64,000 bases of DNA from Escallonia rubra (taxonomy: Eukaryota > Streptophyta > Magnoliopsida > Escalloniales > Escalloniaceae), in the NCBI GenBank assembly GCA_033065855.1, contig JAVXUO010001054.1:58455-122454 (forward strand). Direction: 5' to 3'. Below, one piece after another: positions 36,991 to 52,060 of the stretch. Made by a program: the position numbers and the translations under genes. The notes beneath the pieces are model-generated. The model was given only the letters and a program-made list of their open reading frames with translations. It was not told the origin of the DNA and ran no database searches. Positions within the stretch are counted from its first letter, which is position 1. The number at the start of each line of letters is the position of its first letter.

Positions 36991-39644
36991 GAACAGCGGT
37001 GGGAGAATTTTCAGAGAGAGAAACGGGGGAAGAGAAAGAAAGGCAGATCTGGTTGATTTAATCGAGGACTTTTAGCGACGGATTGGGCCCGTCGCTAAAA
37101 GTTCGTCGGTAAATCACGATATCTATCGACGGTAGTTTTGGCAACGGATTCCTTCCGTCCCTAAAACAATTTTATAAAACCCTCGAAAAAATTAATTTTA
37201 TAAAAACGTTTTAGCGACGGTAATTCCGTCGCTAAAAGACCGCCGCAAAAAAATTGTCGGCAACAACTTTCGCCGACGGTAACTTCGTCGGTAATAAGTT
37301 TTTAACGACGGAATTTTACCGACGGTGGTATCCGTCGGTTAAACTCGTTTTTACCGACGGATAGTTATCCATTGGTAAAATTCCGTCGCTAAAAACGTGT
37401 TTTCTTGTAGTGGAAGGAAATTCAAATTATGTGAAGCAGAAATAGATGATGCAGCAGGGACTAGATTATGTGGAGAGAAAGCTTCACATAATTTCTCTGG
37501 AAATTAAGAGAAAGGCTCGAGTAAAGAATGCCAGTTATAAAAGAACACCTGAAGCACTCAGGTCCAAGTCCGCAATCCGATATGATTTCTCTTGAAAAAC
37601 TCTATGAATCATCACTAGTCTGGACCATTGACATAAGCAAATAAACCTAATACTATCCGGCGAGGAAAAGCCTAATTTTTATTGCTGAAACCATATATCA
37701 CTGTTTAATTCCACAACATCTAACCGTTAAACCCATTCAGCAATCAAAAAACCATTTAGCAATCACAAAATCAGTTTTATTCTTCTGGATTGGTGAGATT
37801 TAGAAAAGCTCTTAATCAAAAAGCCAAAATGCACATGATCCCGTACCGTTAAACCCATTCAGAAATCACAAATCAGTTAGGCTAATCTTGCAGACCACAC
37901 AAAAGTAGAAGATTATAATTATATTCAAAAATTCCCTAGCACCTGATTGCTCGACAATGTAATTACGTAAGAAATCCATGTCCTTTGCCTCACAGTTCGA
38001 AAAGACCAAGCACGAATTCGAAGACAAAAAGTAAAGAAACTGAGTTCAATTATTTTAGTGAGAAAGCATTTTATCTGATCCGAGCATTATAATTGGCAGA
38101 AATTTAATTGAAGTACGTTATAAAAAGAATTAATGATTCAATAATAGGACCATTGTCAGAATTAATGATTCAATGATAGGACCATCTTAAATAGCAGACT
38201 ATCATAGAGATTCAAGCATTTAACACTCAAAGGTTGATTTTGCTTATCAATAAAATTTAAAGGCATCTAACATCATTTCGCATCAAAGAGTGTGATATCT
38301 AACACATCAAGACAAATCAAATAGCGGTAGATTTGAGAGATAGAGGCATTGGTAGATGACATACCCAGCACAGTGGTAGATCTGCCAGAGAAACACGATG
38401 GAGGCGGCGGCGGCATTGTAACATATGCCTTGTTGTCTGTTCATATGCGATTGAAAAAAAGGAGATGGAGGCGGTGGCTGGTGGAGGCGATGGAGGCGGT
38501 GGCCAGTGGCCGGTGGAGGCGATGAAGGCGGTGGGCTATGTTGCTGAGAGAATGGGGGTGTAGAGGGCGATGGGTCATCTGCGGCTGTGGGAAAAATTAG
38601 GGATTTTATGGCAGGACTTTTAGCGACGAAATATTTCGTTGCTAAAAGTCTGTTGCTAAAAGCATAATTTTTTAGACATTGAGCGACGGGCATTTTTAGC
38701 GACGGAAAATGCCGTCGCTACAATACTTTTTAACAACGGAATGTTTAGCGATGGGATGATTCCGTCGCTAATTTTTTTTTTTAAAAAGGTGATCGAAAAT
38801 TAGAAAATTTTTAAAAACTTTTAGAGCCGAAAAAGCCGTCGCCATAACTTTGTCAGTAAAAAGCCTTCGGTAAAGGTTTTTATCGACGGATGTGCCCATC
38901 GCTAAAGAGTTCTTTCCGTTGCTGAAGGTGACTTTTAGCGATCGCAAAAAATCCTTTTTCTTGTAGTGATAGCTATAAACCATAAAATTGCAGTTGGTTG
39001 TTTGCACTATGAACAGTGTTGGTGAGGCACAGTGAACAGCAGTTTTTAGGGTCTTTTGTTTTAGAAATTCATTTGTGGAAGTAGTAAAAAAAGAGTCGAT
39101 GACCAAGATAATGCCACGATGGCAAGATCCCACGGACAGGATTGCGTCGCGTCTACTTGCACCGAGGCGCCTGAGCTTGCACACCTCTTCAACGTAATGC
39201 TCCCAGCCCTAGGGGAGGCGTGCCTTGCGGTTAAGCGTGCATTTTATAACAGAAGTTATGATTCTGAGTTGTGGGGATCCCATTCAAAGTCACTCGCATT
39301 TGATAAGTAAGAAAAGACCATGGTCAGGATCTCATAGTTTTGTCAACCATAAATGAAACCTGAACTAGAATTCGTAAAGTTCCTCTATGAAACGCTTATG
39401 GATTGACCAAATAGTCCACACTGTTGTGTTTCCAATCCGATTGTGTTGGCAACACTACCTAAATCATGCAAAAATTTTAGATTCTTCCAGGTCTTTTCAG
39501 GAAGTGGCAGCCTCTGAGATGGATCACTTAGGCGGATGCATCTCCAGCCACCAAAATATCCCACGACGTTCGTGTTAAGTTAAATTGTTAGCTCTAATTA
39601 ATGGTTAAAACTCTTAGATTTAGAACATGCATGGGATTTCTTTT

Positions 39645-39647
<3 letters not shown>

Positions 39648-39692
<45 letters not shown>
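39648..39692. repeat. (TA)n(CA)n microsatellite
   Basis: About 14 TA units followed by about 8 CA units. The duplicate at about 61760 has only a short 'atatatata' run, so length differs between copies. Confidence 0.9.
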
Positions 39693-40260
39693 TAGGTTGC
39701 ATGGGCGATTCACGTTAGAATTTGACTTACTTAAAAAGTCCTTTTGGATAAACATTAAAGCAGTAGAACTTCAAAGCACTCTTACTACATCATCCGAATT
39801 TCTTCCTTTCTTACAAAGCAACACCAATTACAGAGCAAACTAATTAAAAGACATGACAACATTAATTCAAGTAACTGTGCTATCATCTTTCTTCTTCTCA
39901 CATTTGCCAACAATGCACGGTACAAGAATTTTTCTCTCGTTCCTCTTGGGTGATCTATTAAGAAAACCACTCCTTCCAAATCGAGTCAATCTATTATGGC
40001 ATAAAAAATAATCCTGTGGTAGATTTGGTAGCTATATTGGGTGATTAATTTCTCCATGCTCTCAAGGAAGAAATTCAAACTTTTCAGAGTACTTGACATG
40101 TGGGAATTTGGTGCCGCTGTTTCTGGTAAAAAAAAGTCTTTGGATATTGGCTCATAAACGCGTTCCATAGCATTCGTAACTCAGTTGGTTGCTAATGCAC
40201 CAATATTGTAGCAGATAGTTTGCACATGGCACGCAAAGTTTGCAATGGTTGTTGCCTCAT

Positions 40261-40452
40261 TCAAAAATTTAGAAATGTCTTGATCAGTTTTTTAGTAGTC
40301 CTCTTTTCGTACAACCTGAATGACAAATATCGTCTTCCACTAACTGTTACTAGATTCCGAAAGGAGTTTGGACCCCTAACGTGATTTAAGAACAATTTTA
40401 AATAGTATCTCTCCCCTTCTGGTGGATTTGTGCCATCGATGCAACCAATCAT
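40261..40452 (-). pseudogene. Helitron helicase-like fragment
   Basis: A 63-codon minus-strand frame contains 'PPEGERYYLKLFLNHVRGPN' followed by 'SFRNLVTV', the pattern of the short block just ahead of the helicase core in plant Helitron Rep-helicase proteins (ERYYLR.LL..VRGP.SF..LRTV). No replication-initiator motif or helicase Walker motif is seen nearby. A sister fragment lies at about 62460-62650. It is a relic in both duplicates. Confidence 0.6.
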
Positions 40453-41458
40453 ATCCCCCTTTTGCCTTTTATTTCCATATCAGTACTTGGGGTTGGTTTC
40501 ACATGTAATGCTCTAGGATTTCTAAATTATGATATTTGATTGGTTCTATATATAATCTGCAGATATTCTGAATAACTTTGGCTGCATCGTTGAAAGGTTA
40601 TCATTGGCTATCACATTCTCTTAAGAATTAAAAGCAAACATACGTATGAGACGCTACTTTGTTTTGCTATATATCATGTTTGTATCTCGATGAGTTAGTG
40701 ATTTCTTTATACAGTGATTTGTGACAAGGATAAACAGAGAGTGATATGTGGTCATTCTAGAGACATAAGGTCCACTTAACCTAACTTTTACATGCAGAAA
40801 TTTCAAAGAAAAATTCAAACAATCTAGCGGCGAGACAAAAGTCTAACTATTCATGTGCAAGAGCTAAGAGACTAGATTTTGAAACAACGATTGAATTTGA
40901 TACTAATCTTTTTTTCCACGACTCAAAACAACGCTTTCCATAAACAAAATCTCTCCAACAGTTGTAGTTTTAGCACAAGTACGTATGGGTTTTAGGAACG
41001 ACGAATCTCTTTATGATAAACATATCTATTTTGCAAGTTCGTTATTACCTACAATGTCAATATCTCTTTTGTCTCATGTCGTGTGATATGTACTATTACA
41101 TTTTTTAGAGCTTTAAAATATATTTTATTAATTAGCTCGGGTTCTGAGCTAGGTTTGATTAATTACGGCTCCTCAACAGTGTCGCATGTCATTTTTTGAT
41201 GCATAGTGTTTATGCGTCATCGTTACTACACATCATTAAGTTCATAGAGTATCTAATCTATTTGAAAGGATGCTCAGGAAACATTAGACATACCGTTTAG
41301 CTATCCTTCATGCGCAAAACTAAATAAAGCATGCATTGGGGTGTACAAACATGAAATTTAGCATGAAAATAGGTTTGAAATATCAAGAGTGCTACATTAT
41401 TGCGTGACTTATCCTAGCTAGTAATCTGATCATAGAAGGGGACTTGCATCCTTAAGCA

Positions 41459-43186
<1,728 letters not shown>

Positions 43187-43620
43187 CTTCACCAAAAAAG
43201 AGAAGTTATCATGGTCAAATGTTTAGCCATCTCAAAATTTTCTTGATCATAAGTGGTTACAATTCCTCCGTCTTGAGGACCGGGAAAAAAAATACAGCTA
43301 CAAAGCTTTATATATGACGTGAAAAAATATAAATCAAGAAGTTCGTGCTGGTTGATCTTAAAACAAATTTCTTGACATTGTTGTGCCCATGTAATTATAT
43401 TTAGCTCCTTGGCAAAAATTGGCATCCGTTTCACCTTGTTCCCAAGTGGGCTGCACGTGAGGTTCCCAAGTGGAGACCATATGCGTACGAATATGGGTCT
43501 CGCGGGGGAGGTTTAGTGAAGTTTCTAATGTCAAACCCAACCATATAACTATTTTGTGCAGAAATCCTTGTGTCCTATATGGTCTCTTGGCTAAGTGCTC
43601 CGGTTATTATTCAAAAATAA
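43187..43620 (-). other. CRK intron 2, broken
   Basis: Nearly identical to 10159-10595. It ends near 43607-43620, where sequence typical of CRK intron 2 stops. Confidence 0.6.
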
Positions 43621-43703
43621 TCTATTTAATATATAATAAGCGAAGCGAGAAAGGCACTGATAACTTATTTGCGCGATACATAATCACTTCTTTACATGAC
43701 ACA

Positions 43704-43745
43704 TCATCACATCATCACCCACAGTAGAACAAGATCCAGCATATA

Positions 43746-43823
<78 letters not shown>

Positions 43824-43880
43824 TCACATCATCACCCACAGTAGAACAAGATCCAGCATACACACACACACACACACACA
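43704..43880. repeat. 40-bp direct repeat around TA, GA and CA microsatellites
   Basis: An identical 40-bp unit (TCATCACATCATCACCCACA onward to CCAGCATA) lies at 43704-43743 and 43821-43860. Between them are (TA)n and (GA)n tracts; after the second copy comes (CA)n to about 43880, which abuts the last Derlin exon piece. Confidence 0.85.
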
Positions 43881-43891
43881 GAGTCACTCAC

Positions 43892-44825
43892 CCATGGAAG
43901 ATATGCTGCGGTAAAGGTAAAGAGGCCCAGGAAACTCATATGGATGTGTGGATTTTGCTTGCTCCAGACGTAAACCTGTAAAGTGGAAAATAAGGGGAAA
44001 AAAGAAAGAAAACATATGAAGACTGTTGCTGCATAAAGAATTTCACCGACTAGACATACATTTTAATGACAAGAAAACTAACTCACCATCATGAATGTCA
44101 GTGAGTTGCTGAGGAATATAATCTTTGTGAATGATTCTGAGACATACGGTATCGTTCCCCCGACAAGAACAATTCCAGTTAAAACAGTGGCACCAAATAA
44201 GAGCATGTAGAAGAAATCTGCTGTCCTTCCCCTGAAGACTAACTCCATCCTATTTCAATCAGAAGAAACCTACATTGTCAGGAATCTACGCACAAATAGG
44301 GACCATTAGACAGCTTTTATTTAAGATTATCAACATCAACAGTTGGTAATAATACGACAGTTAACCCTATTCAGGTCCATTACTGTCCGCAGAGAATATG
44401 CTTATCTTCGTATGTTTGTAGATTTCGGAAATCAACTTCAAGAAACTCCATATTTTTTTCTGACACACTCAACATGTTTTGCCTTCCAATACATGCTTAA
44501 CAATCAAACTAAACAGTGTTTAGTCAAACTCAACTCAACAAACGTCTGGACAAAAAACTACTCTCAAGGGTAATATGTGAAGCATGTAAGTAGACGAATT
44601 ACCCATCTTCCGGAAGTAAAGGAAATTTGTGACTAGGCGCCAGAACTGATAATGCTTGACAACAAGCCTCGGGTTCAGGTACAAGTTATATGGCGAAATT
44701 ATCTGCAAAAACATCACAACCACCACATTAACATCACAGCCAATTGTGGTGACAATAGCCGCGGTGAGATACGAGCGGGTGATGATCGGCATCTGCTTGT
44801 ACCACTCCTCCACAGCTTGCGCCAT
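43892..44825 (-). pseudogene. Derlin (DER2-like) gene fragment
   Basis: The minus strand starts MAQAVEEWYKQMPIITRSYL at 44825 and continues with 'IISPYNLYLNP' and 'QFWRLVTNFLYFRKM' to a GT donor at 44602 (pieces 44703-44825 and 44603-44702). Two further exon pieces follow: 44087-44249 ('FRGRTADFFYMLLFGATVLTG...FLSNSLTFMM') and 43892-43975 ('VYVWSKQNP.IHMSFLGLFTFTAAYLPW'). Derlins are multi-pass ER membrane proteins of ER-associated degradation. Missing are the exon with 'FLFHMFFLARY' and all of the C-terminal third. The first intron is reduced to about 35 nt, which can be read through. A full Derlin cannot be made here, but the first two pieces keep an open frame. Confidence 0.88.
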
Positions 44826-45258
44826 CTCTTCACAAACTCAATCCAAACCCCCCAAACCCTAACCCTAGAAAAACAATTTATGGAGCAATCACAGTACCAG
44901 CTTGCTTCAAATGCCTCAAATCAATACAACCACCAACAAAAACCCCACTTCATATACGTACACACATGCATATAGAGATATGTGACTGGATTTAGGGATT
45001 CGGAAATTGATTTCGAAGATCAAGTGATGAAATGACGGAGAAAATTTTCAAGGTGGGAGAATTTTGTTCTTGTTTTTATTTTGTTAAACATTTGATATTT
45101 TAATTTGTAGATGGAGCCAGCACCAATGTGACACCCGCGTGGACTGCACGTACCAATGAGTGACAACAATGACAAGTAATAGCCAATTAGCTGGCTTGAA
45201 ATTAATGCAGCTGATGTCAGAGATGAAACAAAGAGGAGCGTGAGTTTCAAATACTTAC

Positions 45259-48536
<3,278 letters not shown>

Positions 48537-49254
48537 TCTCTTGTTCTCTCTGTGTACTCGGATGTTGGGTATTGAGCCTTAGCAATTAGCATAGCCCATT
48601 TCAGATCTATTGGATAAAGGTCTCTTTGTGTTGTACGATGATGGAAAGTTCCCTTTTTCTCTGGTAGGTTGTAACCGACGAGATTGTTCGAATTGAAAAG
48701 GCTTTATCAATACATAATAGACAACATAAAAAAGTTTAATTGTCCCTCATTTGACGAGATGTTCGTCACGATAATTAGTCATATGAACAATGAATAAGAA
48801 CATGTTATCTAATTTTTATCGAGTAAAATTGATAAACTTGTTTGCCCTGAAACCACGAAACTAGGACAAGTTTGTCACGATAATGAATTATATGAGTAAT
48901 CAATAAGAACACGTTATCTAATTTTGATCGAATAAAATTCAGACCTAAATATAAACTTATTTGTACCGAAAACATGCAAGTGAGACAAGTTTTCTTGACC
49001 TAGGAACTACGAGGTGTGTGTGGGGAAAAAAATAACGTTAGTTGAGTGGAAAATGGTTCATGATCACAACCTGGTTCAATTTATGGACCAAGTCTGCGAA
49101 TGCCCACATCATTCCTGGTACAACTTTGCGACTTTGCTGTGATTTCTCACCATTATGCTATAACTTGAAGATAAGGAAATGGATATTGATGAAGACGTGA
49201 GTCGTTAAGCACAAGCCACGTGAATCCCACCATTGACCATGATGACCTATATCT
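48537..49254. other. Spacer upstream of the exon 1-5 CRK relic
   Basis: Collinear with 14269-15005. No gene seen. At about 49254 it joins directly to a LINE-a internal sequence, skipping about 1.5 kb present at 15005-16535. Confidence 0.5.
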
Positions 49255-49452
49255 AAGAAGAAATTTTGCATTCCACGAAGTGAGAATTGGCAGGACAACA
49301 CAAGACTTTTAACTGAACAGGAGCCGCATTTGCAGCCACCATCAGTTCACGCTGAAATAGATCGCAAATTCCCAATATGCCATTGAATACCCTATTATTT
49401 TAAAGATCTTTGACCTACCAACAGATTATGCCAAATCCAAGATCCGACTCTT
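49255..49452 (-). mobile_element. LINE relic 'a', duplicated shard
   Basis: Matches 16535-16687 plus 20001-20096 without the solo LTR between, and with an internal 30-bp deletion. It gives the empty site for that LTR. The remaining end of this relic is displaced to 51984-52060 by LINE 'b'. Confidence 0.7.
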
Positions 49453-49599
49453 TTTTTTTTGAAATCAAGTAAGAACGTTACCTGCTATATATACCCATGG
49501 GCGGAGCTACACGTGTACGAGAGGGGGCTATAGCCCCCCCTCAGATTTTGAAAAAAAATAATATATATAGTATTTTTCCATAATTTTCACACTTTTTCG

Positions 49600-50215
49600 G
49601 CTCTCTCTCTCTCTTCGACCGACTCTCTCTCTTCGGCTCTCTCTCTCTCTTCGATCGAGACACCGACCGGCGACCGACTAAGCTTCACGGCGCGGCCGGC
49701 GCCTCACTCCGGCAGCCACGAACCCACTTCCGCAGACACGAACCCACTTCGGCTCACTCCGGCACCCACGAACCCACTTCGGCGCCTCACTTCGGCTCTC
49801 TCTCGTTTTCTAGATCTACGCCGACGGTTCACGGCACGGCCGGCGCCTCACTCCGGCAGCCACGAACCCACTTCCGCAGACACGAACCCACTTCGGCGCC
49901 TCACTTCGGCTCTCTCTCGTTTTCTAGATCTACGCCGACGGTTCACGGCACGGCCGGCGCCTCACTCCGGCAGCCACGAACCCACTTCCGCAGACACGAA
50001 CCCACTTCGGCTCACTCCGGTAGCCACGAACCCACTTCGGCGCCTCACTTCGGCTCTCTCTCGTTTTCTAGATCTACGCCGACGGCGAGTCGGCGACGAC
50101 CCACTGACCCCGGATCTACGCCGACGGCGAGTCGGCGACTTCGGTCTTCAGTCTTCACTCCAACAGTCCACCGGCGGCCAAGAACTCCGGCGAGCGGCGG
50201 GCGGCGACTCGGTGA
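49600..50215. repeat. GC-rich tandem array in the hAT element
   Basis: Units of roughly 115-145 bp: 'cacggc.cggccggcgcctca', 'ctccggcagccacgaaccca', 'cttccgcagacacgaaccca' and 'cggctctctctcgttttcta', starting near 49687, 49832 and 49945. Composition is far from the AT-rich surroundings. Frames across it are repeat-derived. Confidence 0.75.
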
Positions 50216-50329
50216 CAAGTATGTTCCAACTTCCAAACTTTAATTTCACCTTTCATTGACTTGATCTAGTTGCCATCTCTATAAAATTTGTTTGTTATCT
50301 TTTTAGTATCATAGCTGAAATTAGGAATG

Positions 50330-50635
50330 TATTATGGATAATCTTGAGCATTGAATTGAATCAATTGATTATGGATAATGTTGAGCATTGATTATGGTTA
50401 ATGTTTAGCATTGATTATGGATAATCTTGCGCATTGATTATGGTTAATGTTTAGCATTGATTATGAATAATCTTGAGATATTGAGATATTGATTATGGTT
50501 AATGTTTAGCATTGATTATGGATAATCTTGAGATATTGATTATGATTAATGTTTAGCATTGATTATGTATAATGTTGAGATATTGAGATATTGATTATGG
50601 TTAATGTTTAGCATTGAGATATTGAGATTGATGGA
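50330..50635. repeat. AT-rich tandem array in the hAT element
   Basis: About eight degenerate copies of 'gattatggttaatgtttagcatt' alternating with 'gattatggataatcttgag'. No coding function seen. Confidence 0.75.
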
Positions 50636-51983
50636 GGATGGGACCTAATTGGATTGAGATATCGAATGTGTGATTTAGTTGAATGGTGCGTTGAAATTAG
50701 ATTAACGCAATAATGAAACATGACTGAAAAAGTAAAAGAATAATAAAAAAAATTTGTTGCTATTTTACTAATAAAAAAATTTATTAATTTCGATATATAT
50801 TTAGCACCCCCTGGGATGAAATCCTGGCTCCGCCCCTGTATATACCATCACCCAAGAACCAACGTTTGACAGAACCCAACCTAGAGGACAAAAGATACAG
50901 AGATACAAACATACTGAGACATACACACAACCATGCACAATCATATTTACAATGATCCAAGTTGCCAACCCGCCCTATGGTGGTCGCCGCACTGCCACAT
51001 CCGCACGAGGTCGCAAAATAGCCTGGCCACCTGGAACCTGCCAGTCCATGACTACTGGGATACACCCTCTCCCGGCGGCACGAGCTAATGTTCGAGCTTC
51101 AGCTAGACCGTGTCAACCCGCCACACTCAAGGAGTAGTATTGAGTGTCATCCAACCTATAATACAAATCAAAAAGGGCTGGGGAACTTGTTGTGGTCAGA
51201 TCATCCTTCCCTAACAACTGCAAAAACAAGGAAGCATCATGAGTAAATAACTTGAGATTAAAGAAATTATGACTCAAAGCCCAGTAGACAGTATAAGCTA
51301 GAGCAAGCACAGATGCCACTGATCTATCCGTGCAACATAACGCTCGCGCAAAGGATCCTACGTAATGGCCATTCGCATCCACTGCTTCCATACCTATACC
51401 CACACACAATTTCTGAGGCACCCAAACCATACTAAAGTGTAACATGATAGCAGTGCTCGCCACCTCGGGAAACCCCCGAGAAAAGAGAGTAATAGTTCTG
51501 CGTGACCCCCTATGTGGTTGCATTGTTTGGACAGTGGATCCTACCCCCTTGTGATGCCGTTCTAGGTTCTGTCTGCATACAGACCAGGCAGCAGAATTGG
51601 ACCGCATCATGCAATTAGTATGCGCAATAACATTGCTCGGATTAAAACTGGAAGAATGGAACACCATTTGATTGCGCGGTAACCAGATGGCCCAAAGAGT
51701 CCAAGCCAGAATCTGGAAGGCCTGACCCCTGTGGTCGTTATCATTGAAGGGAGTAAAAAGCCATTGGACTAGGCAGTCTGATAGGGATGACTCTCGGTTG
51801 TTGAACCTGAGCCCGAGGTATCCTCCAAACCATACAGGCCTCACTACCTCATAATAGAGGAATAAATGCGAGGCAGTCTCCTCCGAGCGCCTACATAATG
51901 GACATTCATTGGTAGTGCCACTACCCCTGTGGCGTAACCCAACTCTCGTTGGAAGGCGGTCCCATAAACATAGCCATAGGAAA

Positions 51984-52060
51984 AAGATCCGACTCTTGTT
52001 TGCTGTATATATAAAAAATCATTTAAGGAGAAGTATTGAGGAAATCTTTTTCCTTTTTTT
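51984..52060 (-). mobile_element. LINE relic 'a', end displaced by LINE 'b'
   Basis: Matches 20083-20155 and begins with the second copy of the LINE 'b' target duplication. Just beyond (52062-52110), a second decayed copy of 'atctttgacc.accaaca.a.tatgcca' and 'ttgaataccctatttt' shows a small local duplication. Confidence 0.6.

Larger units (their letters stand above)
33872..37412. mobile_element. Inner CACTA transposon carrying a B3-gene fragment
   Basis: It begins CACTACAAG at 33872 and ends CTTGTAGTG at 37412, flanked by the 3-bp duplication GAA (33869-33871 and 37413-37415). Dense subterminal arrays of 'tagcgacgga' and 'tccgtcgctaa' lie in the first 250 and last 350 bp. The interior holds two exon-like pieces of a B3-domain gene (34404-34849), a GC-rich 30-bp tandem repeat (about 36870-36990) and otherwise unrecognised sequence. 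No transposase seen, so it would need proteins from elsewhere. Structurally a Pack-CACTA. Confidence 0.85.
32076..38968. mobile_element. Outer CACTA (En/Spm-type) transposon, non-autonomous
   Basis: The ends are CACTACAAGAAAAA at 32076 and its exact inverse TTTTTCTTGTAGTG ending at 38968, with the 3-bp duplication ATA (32073-32075 and 38969-38971), as CACTA elements make. Subterminal repeats are variants of 'ttttagcgacgg' and 'ccgtcgctaaaag' in both orientations. No TnpA/TnpD-like transposase was seen. The inner element (33872-37412) is inserted inside it, so its own length is about 3.35 kb. The duplicate at about 61210-61240 lacks the insertion. Confidence 0.88.
38969..41458. other. Spacer downstream of the kinase-only CRK, with TE shards
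   Basis: Collinear with 61220-63700. It contains a unique insert at about 39155-39285, a (TA)n(CA)n microsatellite and a Helitron-helicase-like shard (40261-40452). 41095-41458 is the common CRK 3' flank. No other gene recognised. Confidence 0.5.
43621..45247 (-). mobile_element. Segment with a Derlin piece, possibly Helitron-borne
   Basis: This segment separates CRK intron 2 (left) from CRK intron 5 (right). Its left edge, TCTATTTAATATATAATAAG then CGAAGCGAG after an A, resembles 5' ends of plant Helitrons. Near the right edge, 'agccaattagctggct' can form a 5-bp hairpin followed by CTGA-T at about 45209, a weak match to a Helitron 3' end. No replicase is present. Helitrons often carry gene pieces, but an ordinary translocation or filler insertion during repair explains the data as well. 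Confidence 0.3.
49496..50838. mobile_element. hAT-type transposon inside LINE 'b'
   Basis: The ends are CATGGGCGGAGCT (49496) and, reverse-complemented, CAGGGGCGGAGCCAGG (ending 50838), the familiar plant hAT terminus, with the exact 8-bp duplication TATATACC (49488-49495 and 50839-50846). 1343 bp; a GC-rich repeat array in the left half and an AT-rich array in the right half; no transposase. Confidence 0.88.
49453..51983 (-). mobile_element. LINE 'b', 5'-truncated, with poly-A and 14-bp target duplication
   Basis: Target duplication AAGATCCGACTCTT at 49439-49452 and 51984-51997, with the poly-A tail appearing as poly-T at about 49451-49460: a minus-strand target-primed insertion. Coding sequence starts near 51980 with a zf-RVT block ('LCLWDRLPTRVGLRHR', 'ECPLCRRSEETASHLFL') and continues in an open frame (51113-51844) with an RNase H-like C-terminus ('VWVPQKLCVGIGMEAVDANG'). 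The reverse transcriptase is missing. A hAT (49496-50838) sits in its 3' part. Confidence 0.85.

Noticed and set aside
38307-38693. 128-codon minus-strand frame with Pro/Ser-rich centre
   Set aside because: It is within the CACTA right arm and runs into the subterminal repeats; the Pro-rich part mirrors a GC-rich simple repeat. No domain seen.
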